Shown: positions 1 to 7,732 of the stretch, one piece after another
Layout of the letters: each line of letters begins with the position of its first letter
Position numbering within the stretch: position 1 is the stretch's first letter
From: Pyxidicoccus parkwaysis
GTDB lineage: Bacteria; Myxococcota; Myxococcia; Myxococcales; Myxococcaceae
Length of the DNA stretch: 64,000 nt
Assembly: GCF_017301735.1 (NCBI RefSeq)
Contig: NZ_CP071090.1
Location: 6,252,001 to 6,316,000, forward strand
Reading direction: 5' to 3'
Made by a program: the position numbers and the translations under genes
The notes under the pieces: generated by a model
What the model was told of the DNA's origin: nothing
Seen by the model: only the letters and a program-made list of their open reading frames with translations
The model's database searches: none

Positions 1-1879
1 TGTTTCCGGCGCACGCGGCGAGCTTCAACACCTCCTGGGTGGCAGGTGGGAGGCGCTTGAGCTTCCGCACCATGAGGTCGACGACGTTGTCGGTGAAGCC
101 CTTGGCGCGAATCTTCGCCACGTCCCAGCGCCACCGGGAGGCGCCGCGGTCGAACTCCAGCAGGCCCTCCTCGTGGAGCGTCGTGAGGAACTGGATGGCG
201 AAGAAGGGATTGCCGGCGGTCTTCTCGTGGACGAGGCGGGCCAGGGTCTCGGCGGAGCCGGGAGGGCAGCGCAGGGCATCCGCGAGGAACCGTCCCAGAT
301 GCTCGACGGTGAGCGGGGCGAGGACGAGCTCATGCACGAGCACGTCGGACTTCCGGATGTTGTCGAGCGTGAGCGCGAGGGGATGGGAGGGGCCCACCTC
401 GTTGTCGCGGTACGCGCCCAGGAGGAGGAGGTAGCCGGTCTGCGGGTGGAGGACGAGCTCCTCGAGCAGCTTCAAGCTCCCGGAGTCGAGCCACTGGAGG
501 TCGTCGAGGAACAGGGCGAGTGGGTGCTCCTTGCGTGCGAAGACGCTGATGAACTGGCGGAACACCCAGTGGAAGCGGTTCTGCGCTTCGAGCGGAGGGA
601 GGAGCGGAAGCGCGGGCTGCGGGCCGAGGATGAGCTCCACGTGGGGAATGATGTCGATGATGAGCTGCGCGCTCGCGCCGAGCGCCTGCCGCAGCAGCTC
701 CCTCCAGGCGGCCACGCTCGCTTCGCTCTCGGTGAGGATTTGATCGACGAGCTCGGCGAACGCCTGGGCGAAGGTGGAGTACGGTACGTCGCGCCGGTAC
801 TGGTCGAACTTGCCGGAGATGAAGAACCCGCGCTCCTGCACGATGGGCCTGTGCAGCTCACGGACCAGCGAAGACTTTCCGATGCCTGAATACCCGGACA
901 CCAGCACGAGCTCCGGGGCGCCCTGCTCGACGACCCGCCTGAAGGCACGAAGGAGCTCGGTGAGCTCGGCCTCGCGGCCATAGAGCTGCTGTGGAAGCTC
1001 GAGGCGGTCCGAGACGTCGTGCGTTCCCAGGGCAAAGGGCACGAGCCTGCCTTTCTCCTGCCAGTCGGACAGACAGCGCTCCAGGTCGTGCTGGAGACCG
1101 CGCGCGGTCTGGTACCGCTCCTCCGCCAGCTTGGCCAGGAGCTTGAGGACAATGTCCGAGAGGACGCCCGCGAGGTGGGGAACGAGCGTGGACGGGGCCG
1201 GCGGAGTGCGGGCAACGTGGCAGTGCACCCACTCCAGGGGGTCGCGCGCATCGAAGGGAAGGCGCCCCGTGAGCAGCTCGTAGAAGGTAACGCCGAGGGC
1301 GTAGAGGTCGGAGCGGCTGTCGACGGAGCGGTTCATCCAGCCTGTCTGCTCCGGCGACATGTAGGGGAGTGCTCCCTCGACGAGCCGCGCGGCTCGAGGC
1401 GGGGGCTGCGCCCGTGGACTGCGCATGGCGATGCTGAAGTTCCAGACCTTGAGCTCGCCACTCCCGGGGTCGAAGAGGATGTTGCCTGGCTTGAGCTCCT
1501 TGTGGATGACGCTTCGCTCGTGGATGTCAGCGACAATCCCAGCCAGCCGCACCGCCAGCCGGAGGAAAGCCCCGACGGGCATCGGCGTGCCCACGAGCTT
1601 CTCGAGCGGAGCGCCCGGGAAGTCGTCGAGCTCGAGCGCCGGCCGCCCCTCGAACGTCGAGAGGGCGAGCGGCTCGACGACGGCCAGGCCCGCGAGCGCA
1701 CGCCCCACCTCGTATTCCTTCCGCAGCCGCTCGAGGTCCTCCGGGCGGCTGTGCTCGGGTTCGAGCACCTTGAGGAGGATGGCGCGTCCATCGGAGGCAC
1801 GCACGGCGTGGTGGACGGTCGCCCAGTGCCCTGCATGGAGCCGGTCGCCCAGCGCATACGCCTGGAGCTCTGGTCTCAT
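1..1879 (-). CDS. Kinase-like/AAA ATPase signalling protein, N-terminal part (cut by window edge)
   Basis: Partial gene: the start codon is at 1879 and the reading frame runs off the left edge. An N-terminal Ser/Thr-kinase-like domain (about residues 5-270) is followed by a large AAA/ORC-type ATPase domain with Walker A SGYSGIGKSS and a Walker B-like LALFLDDLQW. Family members (PknK-like, multi-sensor kinases of myxobacteria and cyanobacteria) usually continue into PAS/GAF and histidine-kinase modules, which are not visible here. The kinase core is degenerate: HRD is replaced by HKE (HKELKPGN), DFG by NFS (VWNFSIA), and the glycine loop is poor, although a lysine remains in ILLKVLE. I infer a pseudokinase or scaffold role for the first domain. 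The ATPase domain looks intact. Confidence 0.9.
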   Translation of the reverse strand, partial: MRPELQAYALGDRLHAGHWATVHHAVRASDGRAILLKVLEPEHSRPEDLERLRKEYEVGRALAGLAVVEPLALSTFEGRPALELDDFPGAPLEKLVGTPMPVGAFLRLAVRLAGIVADIHERSVIHKELKPGNILFDPGSGELKVWNFSIAMRSPRAQPPPRAARLVEGALPYMSPEQTGWMNRSVDSRSDLYALGVTFYELLTGRLPFDARDPLEWVHCHVARTPPAPSTLVPHLAGVLSDIVLKLLAKLAEERYQTARGLQHDLERCLSDWQEKGRLVPFALGTHDVSDRLELPQQLYGREAELTELLRAFRRVVEQGAPELVLVSGYSGIGKSSLVRELHRPIVQERGFFISGKFDQYRRDVPYSTFAQAFAELVDQILTESEASVAAWRELLRQALGASAQLIIDIIPHVELILGPQPALPLLPPLEAQNRFHWVFRQFISVFARKEHPLALFLDDLQWLDSGSLKLLEELVLHPQTGYLLLLGAYRDNEVGPSHPLALTLDNIRKSDVLVHELVLAPLTVEHLGRFLADALRCPPGSAETLARLVHEKTAGNPFFAIQFLTTLHEEGLLEFDRGASRWRWDVAKIRAKGFTDNVVDLMVRKLKRLPPATQEVLKLAACAGN

Positions 1880-1998
1880 TGGTCTCCCGATACCCCTAAG
1901 GTAATCAGAAGGGCCGGACGCCAGCCCTTCACCCGTCCGCCGTGCTCGAAATGCCGTTGTGAGCTCCGGAGCGTCTTGCGGGAGCGCCTGCTCGGGCG

Positions 1999-2796
1999 TC
2001 AGGTCCTGCTGGCTGGCTTCCTCCGGCGTCCGCGCGGCGCCTCCGCCAGCGCGGGCCGGCCCCGTCGGACGAAGGCAGCGAGCTTCTGCGAATCGATGGC
2101 GTCAATCCACGGCTCGTCGGGGTCGACGTCTTCGCCCTCCTCGTCCTCGAACATCTCGTCGGCGAAGACCTTCAGCAGCTTCGGCGAGAGGAGCTCGCGG
2201 ACGCGGCGGTCCGTCTCCTCGATGAACGTGTGGCGCTCCTTGCTCCGGATGTGCTTCGCGTCCCCCGTCACGAGCTGCGCCTCCACGCCGCCGTGCACCT
2301 TCACTGCGTGGTATTGCGTGTAGACGAAGGGCGCGCGGACATCGCCGAACACCTCGCAGCAGGCATCGTTGTCGAGGAACAGGATGGACTGCTGGGCGAC
2401 GAGGTCTCCATGAACCTCGAGGAAGCCCGTGGTGATGACGTCACCGGCTCGGAGCGAGCCCGTGACGACCACGACGGACTCCGGGTCGAGCGAGTCCTCG
2501 TAGCGCCCCTTCACGACGAGATCTCCTTCGACAATCAGGAGCCCAATCCTCGGCCTCCGCCCGGTCGAGAGCTCGTCGAGGACGAGCCGTCCCTCGTGGT
2601 GGAGGATGTCGCTGTCGGCGAGCTCACCCGCGAAGCGCTGCTCGACGAAGCGCTTCGCGGAGCGAAGGGTGCTGGACTGCGCGAACCTCCCACGAACGTG
2701 CTTCTTCAGCAGCGACCGCACCGCCTCGGCCGTGAGTGTCCCTGCGCTGAAGCTCTTGGCCTTCGAAAACGAACGCTTCTTGGTGGTCGTGGTCAA
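1999..2796 (-). CDS. Polymer-forming (bactofilin-like) repeat protein
   Basis: Predicted 265-residue cytoplasmic protein. The middle (about residues 85-190) is a run of short beta-strand repeats such as GLLIVEGDLVVKG, VVVVTGSLRAGD and FLEVHGDLVA, the pattern of right-handed beta-helical polymer-forming (bactofilin or DUF583-like) domains. The C-terminus has an acidic patch and then a basic tail. I chose TTG at 2796 because GGAG lies six bases upstream and the frame beyond it (to 2880) is Arg/Trp rich and unlike the rest. A cytoskeletal or scaffold role is inference. The alternative is a family of unknown function using the same fold. Confidence 0.65.
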   Translation of the reverse strand: MTTTTKKRSFSKAKSFSAGTLTAEAVRSLLKKHVRGRFAQSSTLRSAKRFVEQRFAGELADSDILHHEGRLVLDELSTGRRPRIGLLIVEGDLVVKGRYEDSLDPESVVVVTGSLRAGDVITTGFLEVHGDLVAQQSILFLDNDACCEVFGDVRAPFVYTQYHAVKVHGGVEAQLVTGDAKHIRSKERHTFIEETDRRVRELLSPKLLKVFADEMFEDEEGEDVDPDEPWIDAIDSQKLAAFVRRGRPALAEAPRGRRRKPASRT

Positions 2797-2997
2797 GGAG
2801 ACTCCCTCAGCGGCGGAGGATGGCCGCAGGTCGCACGTACCCCAGGAGCGCTTGCCGCGCCATCTCGCCCTCAGTCTCAAACGCTGAGACCGCTGCGCGC
2901 GGAGCTTTGCAGTGACATCGCGAGTTTCAGGGATGCCTTGACCGATACATCTGCACGCGGTTGCATCGGCACCTCACCAGCGAAAAGGAGTACCTGC

Positions 2998-3261
2998 GTG
3001 TTGCTTCGTGGTTTCGCGATGGTCGCCGTCGTGTGTGTTTTCGGAATGGGCTGTGGTGGAGCGGAAGTGATGGAGGTCCCCGAGAGCAGTGAGCAGCTCG
3101 GTCAGGACTCCGCCGCGCTCGCCAACAGCTGCGAGACGCTCCAGACCCGGCCTTGTGTCTATGACACGTCGAACAGCTGTTACTGGTCCAATGGCGCTCT
3201 GGGCGAGTGCTACTGCCAGGACGTCCCCTTCAACAAGTGGTTCTGCTGGGTCAGCGACTAA
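2998..3261 (+). CDS. Small Cys-rich lipoprotein, hypothetical
   Basis: An 87-residue protein starting at GTG 2998, with GGAG eight bases upstream. The N-terminus is hydrophobic (MLLRGFAMVAVVCVFGMGC) and ends in a lipobox-like cysteine. The mature part has six more cysteines in about 45 residues (CETLQTRPC, SCYW, GECYC, WFCW), so three disulfides are possible. No family is recognised. Its position between unrelated genes gives no clue to its job. Many such short secreted Cys-rich proteins occur in myxobacteria, and the gene at 32495 is of the same general kind. Confidence 0.7.
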   Translation: MLLRGFAMVAVVCVFGMGCGGAEVMEVPESSEQLGQDSAALANSCETLQTRPCVYDTSNSCYWSNGALGECYCQDVPFNKWFCWVSD

Positions 3262-3433
3262 CGTCCGTACCGTCCTCTCGCCGGGCTCACGTCCGGCGAG
3301 AGGTGATGCCTCGAGGAGTTGTATTCAGCCCGCGACCCGCGCCGCTCCTCCGAGGTGCCAGCCCTTCGCCCGCTCCTGCCCACGCCAGAGTGCGGATGGA
3401 CCGGCGAATATCGACGTCACCCGAGGGAGCCAG

Positions 3434-4174
3434 GTGAGCGCAGCGGCACGGTTGAACGGTACGGTGTTCGCGTCGGGGACGCGGATGCTCTACGTGGGTC
3501 CCCTGGTTGCCACGAAGCGACATGCGCACCATGCGGCGCAGGTCGTCATCGCGCCGCCGGGGCTGGACCTCGAGGACGGTGCCGACGGACGCATTCACGC
3601 CCGCGCGGCCGTCATTCCCCCACGCATGCGCCATGGACACGGTGCATGCCCCCATGCCGCCCTCCTGTTCCTCGACGGAGATGACCTGGCGAGCCGAGCG
3701 CTCTCTCGCAACGCCGAGCCCCGGTGCGAGACGTGGGGGCGCGACACGCTCGAGGTGAAGGTCCCTCGCAATCCAACGCCGGAGCAGGCACGCGCGCTCA
3801 TCGAGTCGATCCTCTCCGCCGTCGACCTGCATCAGCCACCGAGACCTCGGCACCCGGCGGCACGCAGGATGTGTGCGTACCTCGATGGCTCCAACCCCGG
3901 CGACCTCGCGAGCCTTTCACACGAGGCCGGGCTGTCGCCCCGGCAGATGCGTCATGCCTTCGCGCGAGACATCGGCCTCCCGATGCGCGCGTATCTGCGG
4001 TGGCAGCGCTTGCGCCGCGCCATTGCGGCGGTGGAGGAAGGAGCGAGCCTGAGCGCCGCCGCAATCTCCGCCGGGTTCGCGGACAGCGCCCACCTGAGCC
4101 GCGTCTTCCGGGAGCAGTTCGGCATGACGCCGACACAGGGGCTGAGCTCGGTCACGTGGCGGACGCTCGACTGA
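3434..4174 (+). CDS. AraC-family transcriptional regulator
   Basis: Predicted 246 residues, starting at GTG 3434 after an AGGGAG ribosome-binding site. The C-terminal 100 residues form the double helix-turn-helix DNA-binding domain (LASLSHEAGLSPRQMRHAF and the second helix pair ending SAHLSRVFREQFGMTP). The N-terminal part is a compact domain rich in His and Ala, perhaps a small cupin-type sensor. Its 3' end overlaps the 3' end of the convergent DinB-like gene by 23 bases, so the two may influence each other through antisense transcription. The target genes cannot be told from sequence. Confidence 0.88.
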   Translation: MSAAARLNGTVFASGTRMLYVGPLVATKRHAHHAAQVVIAPPGLDLEDGADGRIHARAAVIPPRMRHGHGACPHAALLFLDGDDLASRALSRNAEPRCETWGRDTLEVKVPRNPTPEQARALIESILSAVDLHQPPRPRHPAARRMCAYLDGSNPGDLASLSHEAGLSPRQMRHAFARDIGLPMRAYLRWQRLRRAIAAVEEGASLSAAAISAGFADSAHLSRVFREQFGMTPTQGLSSVTWRTLD

Positions 4175-4685
4175 CGAGGAACTCGGGCATTCCGTCCCGC
4201 CGGCGCGGCATCCCGGCTTGAATCATGATGACGTCCACGTTTCCGCGATGATGGGTCGTGTGGGTGACCACGTAGAGGAGCATCGCGGCGGGCGTCATCG
4301 TCACGACCTTCCCGTCGGTGAAGCGCACGTCGCGAGGCCGTGCGAGCTCCTCCGGAGGAATCGACATCGCGGCATCCACATACCAGCGGTCGATGGCCTC
4401 GGATTCGAGGTCGAGCTCCGCGAGTGAGGGGAAGACCGCCCTCTGTGTCGCAGTGAAGCCGTGCGAGACCCCTTGCAGGTGAGCCTGGAAGACGCACCTG
4501 ACGACATGGATGTGATCGAGGGCCATCCGAATCAAATCCGCGCCCCCCTGCGACTCGAAGGAATCCACCGCGCGAAGGGCAGCGAAGAGCTGCCGGTTGG
4601 CCCACGCGCAGTGAGTGACGAGCAGTTGGAGGGGCTTCAGCGCGAGGGTCTCATCAGCGGACGCTACCGGGAGTGGAAGGTTCAT
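4152..4685 (-). CDS. DinB-family protein
   Basis: 177 residues resembling the DinB/YfiT-like four-helix-bundle superfamily. Metal-binding-type histidines occur at three places: LLVTHCAWANRQLF near the N-terminus, MALDHIHVV in the middle and the closing VVTHTTHHRGNVDVIM, the classic DinB C-terminal signature. Members bind a divalent metal and include damage-induced and thiol-transferase proteins, so the substrate here is unknown. I chose ATG 4685. The longer frame to 4793 lacks a better start, although GGAAGG sits only one base from this ATG. Confidence 0.85.
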   Translation of the reverse strand: MNLPLPVASADETLALKPLQLLVTHCAWANRQLFAALRAVDSFESQGGADLIRMALDHIHVVRCVFQAHLQGVSHGFTATQRAVFPSLAELDLESEAIDRWYVDAAMSIPPEELARPRDVRFTDGKVVTMTPAAMLLYVVTHTTHHRGNVDVIMIQAGMPRRRDGMPEFLVSRASAT

Positions 4686-4789
4686 ACCTTCCAGAGTAGG
4701 GAGCGGCTGGCCGGAGCGCTTGAACGCAACGGCGGACCCGATGCCAGGTCGCCAATCACAGGCCGATGCCGCCCACCGGCCCGTTTCTC

Positions 4790-5356
4790 TCACTCCTCCA
4801 GGCGGTACATCACGTCCGTGCGCAACACGTACTTGGTTCCCGCGCGCACTTCAGCGCCTTCGTGCAGCAGCAAATGCTCGAACAGAAGTGCCGTGCCCGA
4901 AGCCGGGATGACCTGCCGCTCCTCGAAGGGAAAGCGCGTCTCTCCGCCCTCGCAGTCCCCATTGAGGTAGATGAGCAGCGTGAGCAGGCTCTGTTCCTGG
5001 GGCGAGCGGATGAATGCCCCATCGCGGTGCAACGCGAAGAACTGGCCCGGTTGGTAGCGGTAGCAGCGAAAACGCTCGTTGATTCCCACGGCCCTCCAGG
5101 TGCCCAGCGTCGGTGGGACACAGTGGCGCACTCGTGCGAAGAGGTCCGCCGCCAGGGCCAGGTCGTCGAACATCACCCGATCGTTGTTGCGAATGTCCGG
5201 GCGCATCACGAAGCCGCGAGGTGTGGTGATGGGCGCCGCAGCCGGCCCCAGCGACTCGATGCGCTGGATCATCACCGCGCACTCCTCGCCGGAGAACACC
5301 GAGGAAAGCGTCTGGATGAACGGCGGCTCCGACTGCACCTGCACCGATCGACTCAT
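4790..5356 (-). CDS. 2OG-Fe(II) oxygenase (prolyl 4-hydroxylase-like)
   Basis: 188 residues with the catalytic double-stranded beta-helix of prolyl-4-hydroxylase-type dioxygenases. The iron ligands are visible as HxD in FALHRDGAF and a distal His in LLLHEGAEV, followed by the 2-oxoglutarate-binding Arg in KYVLRTDVMY. Such enzymes hydroxylate peptidyl residues or small molecules using O2 and 2-oxoglutarate, and the substrate cannot be predicted. ATG 5356 is preferred over 5362 because GGGGG is then six bases upstream. An inverted repeat, TGACAC-N7-GTGTCA, lies 12 bases in front of the start. Confidence 0.88.
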   Translation of the reverse strand: MSRSVQVQSEPPFIQTLSSVFSGEECAVMIQRIESLGPAAAPITTPRGFVMRPDIRNNDRVMFDDLALAADLFARVRHCVPPTLGTWRAVGINERFRCYRYQPGQFFALHRDGAFIRSPQEQSLLTLLIYLNGDCEGGETRFPFEERQVIPASGTALLFEHLLLHEGAEVRAGTKYVLRTDVMYRLEE

Positions 5357-5367
5357 GCGCATCCCCC

Positions 5368-5386
5368 TGACACGGACTTAGTGTCA
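5368..5386. promoter_or_regulatory. Inverted repeat upstream of the 2OG oxygenase
   Basis: TGACAC and GTGTCA flank a 7-base spacer as perfect 6-base arms. It lies 12 bases upstream of the oxygenase start in a locally AT-rich stretch. It could be a dimeric repressor operator, but no regulator is known for it. Confidence 0.35.
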
Positions 5387-5498
5387 TATACACACCATCC
5401 AAGCACAATGCAAGGACCGGGACCCGGTGAGTGCCACCATGGCCCATCGTGCTCGCACTCCTCCGTGGCCAACGGCCGCGGAAGCCCGTGCTACTCCC

Positions 5499-6692
5499 TC
5501 ACAGGTCGATGCCGCCCACCGGCACCAGCACGTGCTTGCGCACGTAGGCCTTCAACCGCTGGCGGACGGCGTCGTCCAACGTGAGCACGATTTGGGGATG
5601 CACGCGGGAGCCCACCTCGAAGAGCACCGCCTCCAGCAGCATGCCGTCGTTGGCGACGTCGTACAGCCTGTCGAACGCGGCGTCCGAGGACTCCGTCTTC
5701 CCCTGCCGCTTCTGGTCCTCGTGCACGACGAGCGCGGCGCCGAGGCACTCCAGCTCCTCGATGGAGTTGAAGTGCTCCTCGGTGGTGCCGGTCATCTCCT
5801 TGCGGTGCGAGGGCTCGCCAATCCACAGCGCCTTGCAGTTGGCGAAGGCGAACCAGCCCAGGTCGTGATTCGGGTCGAACTGGATGGAGACGCCTTCGCC
5901 CGTGCGCTCCGCGTAGCCACGCGGGGTGATGGCGTCCTCGCGGACGACGAGCCCGAGATGCGAGTTGTTGCGGAAGAACTGGCGGATGACGGCGTAGCGC
6001 GGGTTGAGCGTCAGGCACTGCGCCCACGCGTCGAGCGCCTCCTCGAAGCGCCCCAATTTCCCGAGCGCGTTGCCCAGGAAGAACCACGAGCGGTGGTCGT
6101 TCGGATTGAGCTCGATGGCCTTCTGGTAATGCTCGAGCGCGGTGGCCGCGTCGTCCGCGAAGTACGCCGCGTCGCCTCGGAAGTTCCAGGCCATGTAACA
6201 ATCCGGGCACACTTCGGTGGCGCGCGCGTAGAGCTTCCCCGCCTCCGCGTACTTCTTCTCCCGGAAGAGGGGCTCGGCCTCGTCGAGCAGCTTGCGCGCG
6301 TCAGGGTTCTCCGGCCACTCGCGGATGATGCGCTCGCCGTCCTGCATGACGACGCGGGGGAACTGCGCCTCTTCCACGCGCTGCGGCCACAGCGCATCCG
6401 CCCAGCCGCCCCGCGGCGAGTCCTTCCCCTCCACCTTGTAGGCCACCGGCGACTCCTCCAACCGCTTCGCGATTTCCGCGGGCGAGAGGAGGCGCGGGCG
6501 TTCCGGCGCGGCCTCCGCCTCGGTGGCGCGCGCCGGCTGGGAGGCCTCTGGCCGCGACGCGGCCGCGGGCTTCTGCGTGGACGCACAGCCCAGGACGAAC
6601 GCACAGCCGGCGACGAGGAGTAGGCGGTTCAAGCGGGAGGAGCCTTTCGAGGGAAGCGGCGCCTCCAGTCTACGCGCGCGGCGCCGCGTCAT
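5499..6692 (-). CDS. TPR-repeat lipoprotein
   Basis: About 397 residues. A hydrophobic stretch, LLLVAGCAFVLGC, ends in a lipobox, followed by an Ala/Pro/Glu linker. At least three tetratricopeptide repeats follow around residues 150-250 (LFREKKYAEAGKLYARA, DDAATALEHYQKAIELNPN, LGRFEEALDAWAQCLTLNP). The last 150 residues are a conserved-looking domain with the end KHVLVPVGGIDL that I do not recognise. The start is uncertain: ATG 6692 gives an Arg-rich leader, and TTG 6632 immediately before the signal sequence is the main alternative. A protein-protein interaction role at the envelope is inferred. Confidence 0.8.
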   Translation of the reverse strand: MTRRRARRLEAPLPSKGSSRLNRLLLVAGCAFVLGCASTQKPAAASRPEASQPARATEAEAAPERPRLLSPAEIAKRLEESPVAYKVEGKDSPRGGWADALWPQRVEEAQFPRVVMQDGERIIREWPENPDARKLLDEAEPLFREKKYAEAGKLYARATEVCPDCYMAWNFRGDAAYFADDAATALEHYQKAIELNPNDHRSWFFLGNALGKLGRFEEALDAWAQCLTLNPRYAVIRQFFRNNSHLGLVVREDAITPRGYAERTGEGVSIQFDPNHDLGWFAFANCKALWIGEPSHRKEMTGTTEEHFNSIEELECLGAALVVHEDQKRQGKTESSDAAFDRLYDVANDGMLLEAVLFEVGSRVHPQIVLTLDDAVRQRLKAYVRKHVLVPVGGIDL

Positions 6693-6805
6693 CCCGCAAC
6701 CAAAATGAAATGACACGGCCCTGGCGCACCGCGCCTCGTTTTCCACTACTGGCGGGAAGTACGGTTCTCACTGGTTGATGACTGGAGTCGCGCACAGGAG
6801 GAGAC

Positions 6806-7669
6806 ATGCAGATGCGGAAGCGGAGCAGCACGCTGTTGCTCGCCGTGGGGGGACTGCTGGCCGTGGGTTGTGGTGGAACGCTGGAGCCCGAGGAGCCGGG
6901 CCCCGTCGTGGTGGAGGAGGCGCGCTGTGGGACCGAAGACACGGACGCGGCGGAGATGGCGCGTGTGGAGTCGGAGCTGGCAGCGCATGCGGTGAGCGCG
7001 ATGCGGCTGCCGGGCTCGGTGCGCGTGCCCACGTACGTGCACGTCCTGAACAAGGGGACGGGCACGGCGAATGGAGACGTGCCGGCCACGGTCATCAGCG
7101 CGCAGCTCGCGGTGCTCAACAGCGCGTACAGCGCCACGCCGTTCTACTTCGACCTGGTGACCATCACCCGGACGACGAATGCCACGTGGTACGCGATGTC
7201 GCCGGGCAGCACGGTGGAGAGGTTGGCGAAGTCGGCGCTGCGCCGGGGCGGCAAGGAGTCACTCAACCTGTACCTCGCGAACCCCGGAGGAGGATTGCTC
7301 GGCTGGTCGACCCTGCCGCAGAACCAAGCCGCCAACCCGGTGTTGGATGGCGTGGTGATGCTGAACGCGACGCTGCCGGGCGGCACGGCGGCGCCGTACA
7401 ACGAGGGTGACAGCACGGTGCATGAGGTGGGGCACTGGCTGGGGCTCAATCACACGGTGCAGGGCTGCTCGGTGGATGACGGCGTGGCGGACACGCCGAG
7501 GTCCGCGGGGACTTCCGGTGCGTGCGCGACCGGGCTGGACACGTGCATCGCGGACCCGGGTCTGGACCCCGTCCACAACTACATGGGCATCACCGACGAC
7601 GCCTGCATGTATGAGTTCACGCCCGGCCAGGGCGCGCGCATGGACAGCATGGCGCTCATGTATCGCTGA
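6806..7669 (+). CDS. Secreted M43 (pappalysin-like) metalloprotease, lipoprotein
   Basis: 287 residues with GGAGG just upstream of ATG. The lipoprotein signal ends LLAVGCGG. A zinc-binding HEVGHWLGLNH (HExxHxxGxxH) occurs at about residues 206-216, with a metzincin Met-turn in HNYMGITDD at about 256. Cysteines around CSVDDGVADTP and TCIADPG match the M43B (cytophagalysin/pappalysin) subfamily. It is predicted to cleave proteins outside the cell, plausibly prey proteins. The last 99 bases and the downstream hairpin are duplicated near 23.9 kb. Confidence 0.9.
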   Translation: MQMRKRSSTLLLAVGGLLAVGCGGTLEPEEPGPVVVEEARCGTEDTDAAEMARVESELAAHAVSAMRLPGSVRVPTYVHVLNKGTGTANGDVPATVISAQLAVLNSAYSATPFYFDLVTITRTTNATWYAMSPGSTVERLAKSALRRGGKESLNLYLANPGGGLLGWSTLPQNQAANPVLDGVVMLNATLPGGTAAPYNEGDSTVHEVGHWLGLNHTVQGCSVDDGVADTPRSAGTSGACATGLDTCIADPGLDPVHNYMGITDDACMYEFTPGQGARMDSMALMYR

Positions 7670-7703
7670 GCAGCAAGGCATCCACGGTCTTCAAAACCGG
7701 TGA

Positions 7704-7723
7704 GGGGCGCCGAGAGGCGTCCC
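7704..7723. terminator. GAGA-loop hairpin after the M43 protease gene
   Basis: An 8-bp stem with one G-U pair (GGGGCGCC / GGCGTCCC) closed by a GAGA tetraloop. It sits between two convergent genes and may terminate both. The same hairpin recurs at 24023-24042. Confidence 0.6.
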
Positions 7724-7732
7724 TGGGGCGCG

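Noticed and set aside
2937..2966. TTGACC as a -35 box for the small lipoprotein gene
   Set aside because: No matching -10 sequence lies at the expected distance, so a promoter cannot be claimed.
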